48,874 nucleotides of DNA, taken from the IMG/VR virus record IMGVR_UViG_3300036759_000025, positions 64,001-112,874 of that record. One strand, 5' to 3'. How positions within the stretch are numbered: the first letter of the stretch is position 1; each line of letters starts with the position of its first letter. Under the pieces are notes generated by a model, which was given only the letters and a program-made list of their open reading frames with translations, did no database searches and was not told the DNA's origin. Shown here in pieces: positions 22,290 through 29,366 of the stretch. The position numbers and the translations under genes are program-made. The stretch comes from a virus.

Positions 22290-23734
22290 GCCACCGGAGC
22301 GGTCGGGACCAGACGCTTGACCATGTACTTCCGGAGATCGCGCCTCACTCCGTCGTAGCTGCCATCCTTCTTGCCCATCGTGCCAGCGTCGGCGTCCATG
22401 TCCAGCCACATGTAGATACCAACGTCCTTGTAACCACGCTCACGCAGAGCGTTGACAGCGAGGCTCGGGACGTAGTAGCGCTCCTCCATGTGGTTGAGCA
22501 GATGGTCGTGGTTCGCCTGCATGGTCGTGCTGCCATCCTCGTGCACGGTCGGCATGTTGTCACCCATCGGCTGCAAGCCGCCACCGGTCGGCGTGATCCT
22601 GCCGGTGTCCTGCGACAGCGCGCAGTACCAGCAGTCGCCGCCACTCGGAATCGGCATCGTGCCCTTGGCAAGCTCCTTGACAAAGCCATCGACATACTTG
22701 TCGATCCGAGCCTTCATCCGCTTGACGGCAGCCTCATGCCGCCGCAGCTTGGCGGGGGAGGGACCCTCTGCCCGGAGCCGGAAGGCATACCCCTGGTTGT
22801 CAACCTTGATGCCCTCATAGAACGGCACCCGGTTGCGCTCCTCCCACTCGGCATCGGCCTTGCGGTAGGCACGGCGAGCCCGGAAGTCGGTGATGTACGC
22901 CTCCTGCCACGCCTCCATGCTGCCGAACTGCTCCATCATGGCAGCGTAGGTGGCATAGCCGGTCTGCTGATCGAAGCGCCGACCCCAGCGGTTGCCGTAC
23001 ATGGCGAAGCGCCAGCGCTCGTGCAGCGCATCGAACTCCTTGCAGTGCGAGCACTGGACGTACTTCACACGTTCGTTGTCATTGATCGTGTGATGGTCGG
23101 AGTACGAATAGCGCTCGCTGCCGACGAACTCCTTCCAGCCCTCGTCGTAGTAGCTGTGATCCTTCTCACCGACCCACACGTGATCGGTCCAGGTGCGCTT
23201 GACCTTCACCTTGTCATAGGCACCCTTGTCAGCACCGCTGAAGCTGTCGTGGCTGACGATCTCGACAAGCTCGTCGCCATCGCGCATGTCCCTGCGCCAG
23301 CACTCCACGATCTCGTTCTCGTGGAGAGTGGTGACAAGCTGACCGGCAACGCAGCCCTCAGGGTTCTTGACCGGCTCATCGCCGGGGTTCGTGGCCGTGT
23401 AGGGCTTGGGGACGCTGCGATCGTAGCGCTCCGGACGCTGATCCTTGTGGTTCGGAGCCAGCCACAGGTAGAACTCACCCCGAATCGAGAACAGCTTGGC
23501 CGGTGACCAGCGCCGGATGCGATCACTGGTCGTGATCGTGTGGTAGCCGCCGCTGCGGAGGGTGTAGGTGTTGTCCGGATGGATCGTGACAACCTCGGTG
23601 CCATGTAGCACGACACCGAAGCTGCCATCGGTGTGCTCGTACATGCGGGTGTTGTTCTGCACCGGCTTGCCAGCCGCCTTGTTACGGGCGGTCTTGAAGG
23701 TGAGTTGAGCGTACTCGTAGTAATACTTGTCCAT
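22286..23734 (-). CDS. Large conserved phage protein of unknown function
   Basis: 482 residues, GGAGACAACAGC before the ATG. Residues 25-80 carry a common phage module (NNTRMYEHTDGSFGVVLHGT, then NTYTLRSGGYHTITTSDRIR). A Cys pair occurs in QCSHCKEF and a third metal-site-like set in GDCWYCALS followed by ANHDHLLNHMEERYYVPSL (about 375-425), resembling another common phage zinc-binding segment. Present in many phages as a hypothetical protein. Its size and conservation suggest a core early function that cannot be named. Confidence 0.8.
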   Translation of the reverse strand: MDKYYYEYAQLTFKTARNKAAGKPVQNNTRMYEHTDGSFGVVLHGTEVVTIHPDNTYTLRSGGYHTITTSDRIRRWSPAKLFSIRGEFYLWLAPNHKDQRPERYDRSVPKPYTATNPGDEPVKNPEGCVAGQLVTTLHENEIVECWRRDMRDGDELVEIVSHDSFSGADKGAYDKVKVKRTWTDHVWVGEKDHSYYDEGWKEFVGSERYSYSDHHTINDNERVKYVQCSHCKEFDALHERWRFAMYGNRWGRRFDQQTGYATYAAMMEQFGSMEAWQEAYITDFRARRAYRKADAEWEERNRVPFYEGIKVDNQGYAFRLRAEGPSPAKLRRHEAAVKRMKARIDKYVDGFVKELAKGTMPIPSGGDCWYCALSQDTGRITPTGGGLQPMGDNMPTVHEDGSTTMQANHDHLLNHMEERYYVPSLAVNALRERGYKDVGIYMWLDMDADAGTMGKKDGSYDGVRRDLRKYMVKRLVPTAPVA

Positions 23735-23746
23735 GCTGTTGTCTCC

Positions 23747-23980
23747 TTAGCTGAAGTTCGCCATCTTCAGGAACGCCTGCACGATGTCGTGCTCCTGAAG
23801 TTCGGTCAGTTGGTCACGGTTGACCGCGATGTTATGCGGTTCACCGCAGGCGATGTCGCAGACTGTCTCGATGATCATGTCATCGTCCGCATCATGCGGC
23901 AGCCCGCCTTCCGGGTTGTTGGCCTCGATACCCACTGTGTGGGCGATTGCCAACACCCGGTAGTAGGGGAAGGCGTCCAT
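23747..23980 (-). CDS. Hypothetical protein
   Basis: 77 residues from MDAFPYYRVLAIAHTVGIEA at 23980. Acidic middle and helical end (LTELQEHDIVQAFLKMANFS). Unknown. Confidence 0.7.
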   Translation of the reverse strand: MDAFPYYRVLAIAHTVGIEANNPEGGLPHDADDDMIIETVCDIACGEPHNIAVNRDQLTELQEHDIVQAFLKMANFS

Positions 23981-23981
23981 G

Positions 23982-24620
23982 TCAGTTGGACGGTTCCGGG
24001 TCGATGCGCGACCAGAGATCACCCAGGTTGTCCACGTCCCACTCCTTCTCGGCAGCCTCGGACGGCTCCCACTTGGACGTATCGACACCGTAGATGCAGT
24101 TGTCATACTCGGGCGAGCCGAGCACGATGTTGTGCTCCTCGGCCTTGCGCTCGATCCGCTCCCACATCTCGTGGATGTACTCACCCTGGATGTCACTGGC
24201 CCAGATTGCGTCGATCTCATCCCAGGAGCGGTAGGCGGGCATGAAGCGGTTGCCAGTCAGCATGACGATCGGCTCGTCATTGCCGTGCAGGCGCACGTCG
24301 TTGGCGATCACGTCGCGAGCGAACAGCGAGGCGAACTGCTCGATGTCACTCCAGATGTCGTCGGCCAGCGAGTCCACGATCAGGCTGGCGATGGTGTCGA
24401 GTGCCAGCATGTCGCTGTTGTAGTTGTGGCGACCCTTGTTTGCCAGCGCACGGTGCAGCTTGGCGATCTCCTCGTTGGAGTCGGACAAACCAACGAAGTT
24501 GGCAAGATCCTTGCGCATATCGCGCAGCGACTCCAGCGTCACCAGCTTGCCGACGATGCGCTCGACTACATCGGCGCGGATGGCTTCCATGCTCGGAAGC
24601 GGAACCTGAGGTTGAGTCAT
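23982..24620 (-). CDS. Hypothetical protein
   Basis: 212 residues, GGAGACAAC before the ATG. Helical N-half (ERIVGKLVTLESLRDMRKDL; EEIAKLHRALANKGRHNYNS), Asp-rich centre, Trp/Glu-rich end. No recognised domain. Confidence 0.75.
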   Translation of the reverse strand: MTQPQVPLPSMEAIRADVVERIVGKLVTLESLRDMRKDLANFVGLSDSNEEIAKLHRALANKGRHNYNSDMLALDTIASLIVDSLADDIWSDIEQFASLFARDVIANDVRLHGNDEPIVMLTGNRFMPAYRSWDEIDAIWASDIQGEYIHEMWERIERKAEEHNIVLGSPEYDNCIYGVDTSKWEPSEAAEKEWDVDNLGDLWSRIDPEPSN

Positions 24621-24629
24621 GTTGTCTCC

Positions 24630-24794
24630 TTAGTTGCTGTCGTTGCTGCCGTCGGGGTAGATGGTCACCGTGTGAAGCTCGAAGCCGACGATCAGTCGTC
24701 CGCCCTCGAAGGTGAACTGGACCGGCTCGCCGTCCAGATTCTCACGCAGTACATCGACCAGAGCTTGACCCTGGTCGTCAGTGATCTCGAACAT
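24630..24794 (-). CDS. Small hypothetical protein
   Basis: 54 residues, ATG at 24794 with AGGAGG five bases upstream: MFEITDDQGQALVDVLRENL and FTFEGGRLIVGFELHTVTIY. A strand-helix-strands layout. Clearly coding by its ribosome-binding site and by filling the gap between two genes. Confidence 0.75.
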   Translation of the reverse strand: MFEITDDQGQALVDVLRENLDGEPVQFTFEGGRLIVGFELHTVTIYPDGSNDSN

Positions 24795-24802
24795 CACGCC
24801 TC

Positions 24803-25036
24803 CTAGCTGTCGATGATGATGTCGGAGTAGGGACCGCGATCGTCCACGTCATCGAAGCGACTGTCGATGTACCAGTCGCCGTCGATGCATGTGGCAATCG
24901 GATTGCTGGTGTTGATCTCACGCAGCACGGTATAGGTCAGTTGCACGTTGCCGTCGATGGCGATGGTCACGTCATCGGTTGCATTGGCATCGCCACGTTC
25001 GGCCATCGCATCGCTGCGGCGGAAGGTGAGGATCAT
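24803..25036 (-). CDS. Small hypothetical protein
   Basis: 77 residues from the ATG at 25036 (MILTFRRSDAMAERG). Beta-rich with acidic C-terminus (FDDVDDRGPYSDIIIDS). Four-base overlap with the upstream gene. Confidence 0.7.
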   Translation of the reverse strand: MILTFRRSDAMAERGDANATDDVTIAIDGNVQLTYTVLREINTSNPIATCIDGDWYIDSRFDDVDDRGPYSDIIIDS

Positions 25037-25536
25037 GCCGCTACCCTGGGGTCGCCGCCGTCGCCGTAGCGCTTGGCGATCAGCGCCTTGAGATCGCGCT
25101 CCACCCACTCCTTGCGCTGGTCGAGCCTGATGTGCGGTCGGCCGAAGCAGTCCGCAATCAGTTCGCAGAGTGCACGAACGTACTCCGAGTTGTCATCGAA
25201 GTTGTCGGCCTCCAGGAAGTCAGCGGCGGCCTGAAGCATCTGCGCCTCAGTGACCGTGGCATTGGCGAGCGGGTCGTCGCCGTAGTTGAAACGCTTGGCG
25301 ATATGCGGCGGAACGAGGCGAGCCATGTCCCAATTGCCATGCGCGTCGTCCAGCAGCGACGTGCTGCCGTCGTCATAGCGCACGTCGTACCAGGTGGTGT
25401 CAGGCAGCTTGTCGCCGGTGACACCGTGGACGGCATCGCGGACGGTGTGGTTGATGCTGATGACCGTGCCCCACTTGTAGTCGTAGTGGGTCCAGAAGCG
25501 GTCGCCCGGCTTGAACTGCGGCTGAGTCTGTGCCAT
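25033..25536 (-). CDS. Hypothetical protein with N-terminal SH3-like strands
   Basis: 167 residues. Residues 1-60 (QFKPGDRFWTHYDYKWGTVI, then TTWYDVRYDDGSTSLLDD) look like a small barrel; the C-terminal 90 residues are helical (MLQAAADFLEADNFDDNSEY; RKEWVERDLKALIAKRYG). Unknown function. Confidence 0.75.
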   Translation of the reverse strand: MAQTQPQFKPGDRFWTHYDYKWGTVISINHTVRDAVHGVTGDKLPDTTWYDVRYDDGSTSLLDDAHGNWDMARLVPPHIAKRFNYGDDPLANATVTEAQMLQAAADFLEADNFDDNSEYVRALCELIADCFGRPHIRLDQRKEWVERDLKALIAKRYGDGGDPRVAA

Positions 25537-25859
25537 TAGAAGCCCTCCTTCTCGCTTGCGATCATGTCAAGTGAAGTGGCATGGTCGATGGGAGTCATCG
25601 ACTGCGTGTGCCAGTCACCAGCACCCGCCCGCGCTTCGCCGTAGGCGTCGGCGTCGGCCTCCTCCTCGAAGGCGTACACTTCCGGCTCGGTGTCGCCGTT
25701 GTTGACGAGCACCAGGTAGATCGTCTGCTCGCGCTCTGTCAACGTTTCCACCGACGCCGGAATCTCCTCTGCGAGATCGTTTGCGAGGATGGCGGGTTCC
25801 GTCTTGGACTTGAAGCCAGTGATGACTACCTTGTTGTCATTATGCTGGATCGTGAGCAT
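25536..25859 (-). CDS. Acidic hypothetical protein
   Basis: 107 residues: MLTIQHNDNKVVITGFKSKT, a helix and the strand TIYLVLVNNGDTEPEVYAFE, then Asp/Ala-rich helix. One-base overlap with the next gene. Unknown. Confidence 0.75.
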   Translation of the reverse strand: MLTIQHNDNKVVITGFKSKTEPAILANDLAEEIPASVETLTEREQTIYLVLVNNGDTEPEVYAFEEEADADAYGEARAGAGDWHTQSMTPIDHATSLDMIASEKEGF

Positions 25860-25870
25860 GTTGTACCTCC

Positions 25871-26017
25871 TTAGAGCTTGATTGTGTCGGGCGGACCGAT
25901 GATTGCCTCGATGGCATCGGTCACACGGTCGATTGTGCGCTCGTCGGTTTCGAGCAGCGACCAGCGAACCTCGCTGCCATCGGGCATAGTGATCTCGACG
26001 GTCATGACAGGTCGCAT
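25871..26017 (-). CDS. Small hypothetical protein
   Basis: 48 residues from the ATG at 26017 with AGGAGGACTGAC upstream. MRPVMTVEITMPDGSEVRWS then an acidic helix. Unknown. Confidence 0.7.
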   Translation of the reverse strand: MRPVMTVEITMPDGSEVRWSLLETDERTIDRVTDAIEAIIGPPDTIKL

Positions 26018-26018
26018 G

Positions 26019-26222
26019 TCAGTCCTCCTGCTTATAGGACAGGTCGATGATCTCGACGTTGCTGCGGACAGTCTCGCGGTCCACCTCATCGGTGGAGCGG
26101 TCCAGGTGATCCTCGATCTCGAAGTCGAGATCCTCGACCAGATCGACCACCTCCGGAATCTCGACCTCGTAGGTGACCTCGATCACGACGGCGCGCTGTT
26201 CCTTGACAATGACAATGGGCAT
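26019..26222 (-). CDS. Small acidic protein
   Basis: 67 residues from the ATG at 26222 (MPIVIVKEQRAVVIEVTYEV). Glu/Asp/Val-rich, one strand pair and an acidic helix (VVDLVEDLDFEIEDHLD). Possibly a partner-binding or nucleic-acid-mimic protein; unknown. Confidence 0.7.
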   Translation of the reverse strand: MPIVIVKEQRAVVIEVTYEVEIPEVVDLVEDLDFEIEDHLDRSTDEVDRETVRSNVEIIDLSYKQED

Positions 26223-26224
26223 GA

Positions 26225-26521
26225 CTATCGCGCCGCCTTGAGGTGGTCGTTGAAGGTCGTGTAGACGTGGCGCATGACCTCCGCGCAGTCGGCCCAGGTC
26301 CGGACCGGAGCATCGAAGAACCAATCCAGTTCGTACTCGTCGCGCAGCGCCTTGACGGTGGGGCGCAGCTTGTTGACACCGGGCAGGAACATGTTGTGAT
26401 CCCGCTTGAACTCGGCGTTCTGCGTCTGCACCAGCATCCGCAGCATGTTCACGGTGCGCGTCTCGCCGGACGGGAAGGTCACGTCGAGATCGGCACCAGG
26501 CATGTTGGCAATGGTCGGCAT
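26225..26521 (-). CDS. Hypothetical protein
   Basis: 98 residues: DLDVTFPSGETRTVNMLRML, then FKRDHNMFLPGVNKLRPTVK and a helical end. Unknown family. Confidence 0.7.
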   Translation of the reverse strand: MPTIANMPGADLDVTFPSGETRTVNMLRMLVQTQNAEFKRDHNMFLPGVNKLRPTVKALRDEYELDWFFDAPVRTWADCAEVMRHVYTTFNDHLKAAR

Positions 26522-26530
26522 GTTGTTCTC

Positions 26531-26782
26531 CTAGTTGGTCGGTGCGTTCAGGGTGGCGACGAGCCATTCGTGGTCGAACTTCTGCTGCTCGGCCCACTCG
26601 ATCGCTGCATCGTGGTCCTCGAAGGGACCGTGGAAGTCGAAGCCATCGAAGATGTTGCCGTGCAAGATGATGCTCTGCATGTTGTTCTCCTTGGAAGGGG
26701 TGTAGAAGCGTCGGCACTCGCAGCACTGACGCAGTGAATCGTTGACGTACATCGTGTTGCCATGACCGGCAGGGCAGGGCAT
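26531..26782 (-). CDS. Zinc-ribbon-like protein with nested internal start
   Basis: 83 residues from the ATG at 26782. The first 34 contain MPCPAGHGNTMYVND and RQCCECRRFY, a zinc-ribbon-like set of Cys/His. An in-frame ATG at 26680 has the standard AAGGAGAACAAC directly upstream and would give a 49-residue product (MQSIILHGNIFDGFDFHGPF and on). So one mRNA may make a long and a short protein, or two genes have become fused in frame. Confidence 0.65.
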   Translation of the reverse strand: MPCPAGHGNTMYVNDSLRQCCECRRFYTPSKENNMQSIILHGNIFDGFDFHGPFEDHDAAIEWAEQQKFDHEWLVATLNAPTN

Positions 26783-26783
26783 G

Positions 26784-26996
26784 TCAGAAGCCTGTTCTGA
26801 TCTCATCTGGATCGTAGACGTAGCGGTCGCCGCGCTGAGCGATCCAGCCCTCGTAGCCGAGCCAGTGGGACGCCACCCCGTTCGCCTCCTTGCCAAAGCT
26901 GACAAGATCGGCGTCGGTGAACGGCGCACCCTGCTCGGTGGCGAACACATCCTCGTCAATGACAAGGGTGATTACAGTGAGCTTCTTGCGGCTCAT
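26784..26996 (-). CDS. Small hypothetical protein
   Basis: 70 residues from MSRKKLTVITLVIDEDVFAT at 26996, overlapping the upstream stop. Strand-helix layout with WLGYEGWIAQRGDRYVYD. Unknown. Confidence 0.7.
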   Translation of the reverse strand: MSRKKLTVITLVIDEDVFATEQGAPFTDADLVSFGKEANGVASHWLGYEGWIAQRGDRYVYDPDEIRTGF

Positions 26997-27286
26997 GGTA
27001 CCTCCACACATAGGAAGCAGAATGACAGTCCGTTGGGATACTCGCCATCGGGAGCCGTCCTGTATGGACGCCCCGGTAGCCAGCGGCCACAACCGTCGCA
27101 GCACCAGTCGGCAGCGCGGAGATCCTTGCTGCCACATGCCCAGTCGTTCGGGCTGGTGATGAACTTGACAACGTAGTGGGCATGGCGCTTCATGCCCTCC
27201 CACTGGACGTAGTTGGCTTCAGTGACAGTCGCCAGCGCCTCCTGGGAGCGCACCCAGACACGCTGGTCGATGGCGTACAGGCTCAT
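26993..27286 (-). CDS. Zinc-ribbon protein
   Basis: 97 residues. Beta-rich start (MSLYAIDQRVWVRSQEALAT, an SH3-like pattern), then WCCDGCGRWLPG and FCFLCVEVP: two CxxC pairs about 25 residues apart, a zinc ribbon. Likely nucleic-acid or protein binding. Confidence 0.75.
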   Translation of the reverse strand: MSLYAIDQRVWVRSQEALATVTEANYVQWEGMKRHAHYVVKFITSPNDWACGSKDLRAADWCCDGCGRWLPGRPYRTAPDGEYPNGLSFCFLCVEVP

Positions 27287-27579
27287 CGGGCAACCTCCCT
27301 GAAGTTGTCGAGATCATCGAGGCAGCGCCCGATCTTCGCCAGCACGTGCTCGTCATGCTCAGGGCAGTTGGTGTGATCGGCGCTCACGTCATAGCGCAGC
27401 GTGCCGGTGAATGATTCCGCCCAACCAAGCAGCTTGCACATGAAGTTGAACGCTTCACGCTGAGCAGCCGACGGAATCAGGTCGGTGTCGATATCGAAGT
27501 TCTCCCGAATCTCATGCAGCTTGGTGTCAACCGTGTTGCAGTAGAGATCGAGATCGTCACCGTTCTTGGCAGTCAGCAT
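27283..27579 (-). CDS. Helical hypothetical protein
   Basis: 98 residues, with LYCNTVDTKLHEIRENFDID and CKLLGWAESFTGTLRYDVS, and CPEHDEH near the end. Seven-base overlap with the upstream gene. Unknown. Confidence 0.7.
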   Translation of the reverse strand: MLTAKNGDDLDLYCNTVDTKLHEIRENFDIDTDLIPSAAQREAFNFMCKLLGWAESFTGTLRYDVSADHTNCPEHDEHVLAKIGRCLDDLDNFREVAR

Positions 27580-27773
27580 GGGTCGTTGATCCCGTTGTCG
27601 GCCTGCCAGTTCAAGCCAGTGTAAACCAGCTTGCGAGACTCTTCGAGGAGTCGCTGTGCCTCCTCCTCGTCGCCCCTGTCATGGGCATCGACGGCAGCGT
27701 CGATGATCTTCCCACGGTGAGCCTCGAAGCTCTCACGCGCCTGAGCGTAGGCCATGTCGGTAAGTCCATCCAT
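27573..27773 (-). CDS. Small helical protein
   Basis: 66 residues, one long amphipathic helix pair (YAQARESFEAHRGKIIDAAV; DRGDEEEAQRLLEESRKLVY). Unknown. Confidence 0.7.
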   Translation of the reverse strand: MDGLTDMAYAQARESFEAHRGKIIDAAVDAHDRGDEEEAQRLLEESRKLVYTGLNWQADNGINDPC

Positions 27774-27784
27774 GTTGCTACCTC

Positions 27785-28117
27785 CTAGAAGGGGATGTCG
27801 TCGGTGTCGGTGGGCAGGAGCGGCGCGGTGAAGTCGTCAACCGAGTAGACCAGGACTCCAGTTGAGGTGACAACCTCGCTGTAGTCGTCGTCGTTGCCAT
27901 CCATGGCCTCGTAGTGCTCGGCCTCGCAGCCGCCACAGTCGCCAGCGTAGGGGCCATGCTTGGGGCAGTGCTCCATGTAACGCTCGCTTACACTGTCATA
28001 GCGTGCGTTGAACTCGTAGTCGGCGTTCTCGGCAGCCTGATCGCCGCCGTAGGGGTCCTGCAACGGGCAGATGCGATAGCACTCGCCGTCCGGCTGTCCG
28101 CATTCAGGGCAGGTCAT
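27785..28117 (-). CDS. Cys-rich zinc-binding protein
   Basis: 110 residues from the ATG at 28117. MTCPECGQPDGECYRICP at the start and HCPKHGPYAGDCGGCEAEH in the middle give eight Cys plus His, enough for two zinc sites. The C-terminus is acidic and ends DTDDIPF, which resembles the DDIPF tail of single-stranded-DNA-binding proteins that recruits partner enzymes. The tail likeness is suggestive only. Confidence 0.7.
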   Translation of the reverse strand: MTCPECGQPDGECYRICPLQDPYGGDQAAENADYEFNARYDSVSERYMEHCPKHGPYAGDCGGCEAEHYEAMDGNDDDYSEVVTSTGVLVYSVDDFTAPLLPTDTDDIPF

Positions 28118-28518
28118 TTGCTCTCCTTCTTGACATTCGCCATCATGGCAGCGATCTCGAAACAGCGCTGCTCGTTGTCGGTGATGATCTCCACGAGGCT
28201 GGAGCCGTCGCAGAGGCAGGGCAGACCATCGTGGTAGCCGCACGGTGCCACGTACTGAGCATGATCCGGCTCGTTGTCGTTGTTGACGATGGACTCCTGA
28301 TCATCTTCAGGCAGGTTGACAAACTCCTGCCACCTACGGCTCGCCTCGATCTGTGCGGGCGTGGCGAGCGCGTGATAGTCACGACTGGCACCGTAGGCAC
28401 CGCGTCCGCTGTAGTGGACACCGTAGCTGCCAATCAGGTCGTTATTCCAGACGAGGTAGCGCTCGGTGTAACCGCTGCCGTCGCTGTAGCGCTCGGTGCG
28501 CTTCTCGGCATAGATCAT
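28114..28518 (-). CDS. Hypothetical protein
   Basis: 134 residues from MIYAEKRTERYSDGSGYTER. Aromatic strand-rich N-terminus (YLVWNNDLIGSYGVHYSGRG), His/Cys in CGYHDGLPCLCDG and a helical end. Unknown. Confidence 0.7.
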   Translation of the reverse strand: MIYAEKRTERYSDGSGYTERYLVWNNDLIGSYGVHYSGRGAYGASRDYHALATPAQIEASRRWQEFVNLPEDDQESIVNNDNEPDHAQYVAPCGYHDGLPCLCDGSSLVEIITDNEQRCFEIAAMMANVKKESK

Positions 28519-28519
28519 G

Positions 28520-28840
28520 TCAGCCTCCAAGCTGGTTGCGGATGTGCGTGGACTCGCTGGGAAGGATCTCCCGGTAGTGAAGCAACGTGCCAGTCGGATA
28601 GGCACTGTGGCGCTCACGACTCAGGTCACGGTGCGGCTCACCGAACCAGTCACCCAGCGTGGACTGCAAGTTGCGCTTGGACTCGTCGCTGACCACAATG
28701 ACAATTTCATGTGTCAGATAGGCGTGCTCGTGGTAGTGAACGGCCGGTCCGAAGCGGTTGACCAATTCCCGGTTGACCATCGCGCGAGCCGCAGCGTGGT
28801 CGAGCCGGTCATGCTTGATGATGAGGTTGTACGAGTACAT
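28520..28840 (-). CDS. Hypothetical protein, first gene of a sub-operon
   Basis: 106 residues, ATG with GGAGACACA upstream. MYSYNLIIKHDRLDHAAARA, an alpha/beta pattern with VNRFGPAVHYHEHAYLTHEI. It is the first gene after the promoter-like element at 28862-28867. Unknown family. Confidence 0.75.
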   Translation of the reverse strand: MYSYNLIIKHDRLDHAAARAMVNRELVNRFGPAVHYHEHAYLTHEIVIVVSDESKRNLQSTLGDWFGEPHRDLSRERHSAYPTGTLLHYREILPSESTHIRNQLGG

Positions 28841-28861
28841 TGTGTCTCCTTTGATCACGGG

Positions 28862-28867
28862 ATCATA
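28862..28867 (-). promoter_or_regulatory. -10-like TATGAT element
   Basis: Minus strand TTGCGATATGATCCCGTG, sharing TATGATCCCGT with the helicase promoter. It lies about 22 bases upstream of the start at 28840. No strong -35. Confidence 0.6.
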
Positions 28868-28936
28868 TCGCAAGTGACGGCCAAGTGGCGACTGCCCACT
28901 CCCACCCAACCACGAGGAGAGAGACAGTCGCCGCTT

Positions 28937-28962
28937 CGCCGCCACCCGTTAGGATGGCAGCG
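28937..28962 (-). terminator. Terminator of the small secreted-protein gene
   Basis: CGCCGCCACCC and GGATGGCAGCG pair over 11 positions (two wobbles) with a 4-base loop, just downstream of the stop at 28969. A second perfect 8-bp inverted repeat (GGCGACTG 28887-28894, CAGTCGCC 28925-28932) follows before the next promoter. T-run absent. Confidence 0.65.
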
Positions 28963-28968
28963 GAGTTG

Positions 28969-29286
28969 TTAGAAGCAGTAAGTCGAGCCCTTGAGGGTGT
29001 GCACGCGGACCCAGCCGCTCCACGTCATCGTGGCGCGCGTCGTGCTCTCGCAGCGCATGTCAGTGAGTTTGATCCAGGTCGTGCACTCGACGGACGAGCG
29101 GCCGATCCGGTAGCAGCCCTTGGCACCGCTGCTGATCACATCATCCATGCCAGCGACGACCTCACGCTCGAATGAGCGCGCCTCGGCCTTGCCACGGCTG
29201 ATCGACAGGAACGGGGCGGCGTTGGCCGTGGCCGGAATGAAGCCGAGCCCAGCGATGGCAGCGGCGGTGATGATGAGCTTGCGCAT
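28969..29286 (-). CDS. Small secreted protein
   Basis: 105 residues from MRKLIITAAAIAGLGFIPAT; a signal peptide ends near ANAA (about residue 23). The mature part is about 80 residues with GCYRIGRSSVECTTW, a third Cys in DMRCEST and a fourth near the C-terminus (STYCF), so two disulphides are possible. A KAEARSFEREV helix followed by C.R....EC strands resembles exported proteins of Solirubrobacterales. It stands alone between terminators. Possible envelope or exclusion role (inference). Confidence 0.75.
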   Translation of the reverse strand: MRKLIITAAAIAGLGFIPATANAAPFLSISRGKAEARSFEREVVAGMDDVISSGAKGCYRIGRSSVECTTWIKLTDMRCESTTRATMTWSGWVRVHTLKGSTYCF

Positions 29287-29319
29287 AGTGTTACCTCTGG
29301 TTGCTAGTGGCACCGGCCA

Positions 29320-29342
29320 CCCTTCCCCACTAGGAGGAAGGG
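29320..29342 (-). terminator. Hairpin after the large basic protein gene
   Basis: CCCTTCC (29320-29326) and GGAAGGG (29336-29342), 7 bp with a 9-base loop, downstream of the stop at 29367. No T-run, so only a likely terminator. Confidence 0.5.
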
Positions 29343-29366
29343 CAGCCGATGTAGGGATGGTTGGTA

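Noticed and set aside
22271-23506. Plus-strand 411-residue open frame
   Set aside because: Antisense to the 482-residue conserved phage protein; no ribosome-binding site.
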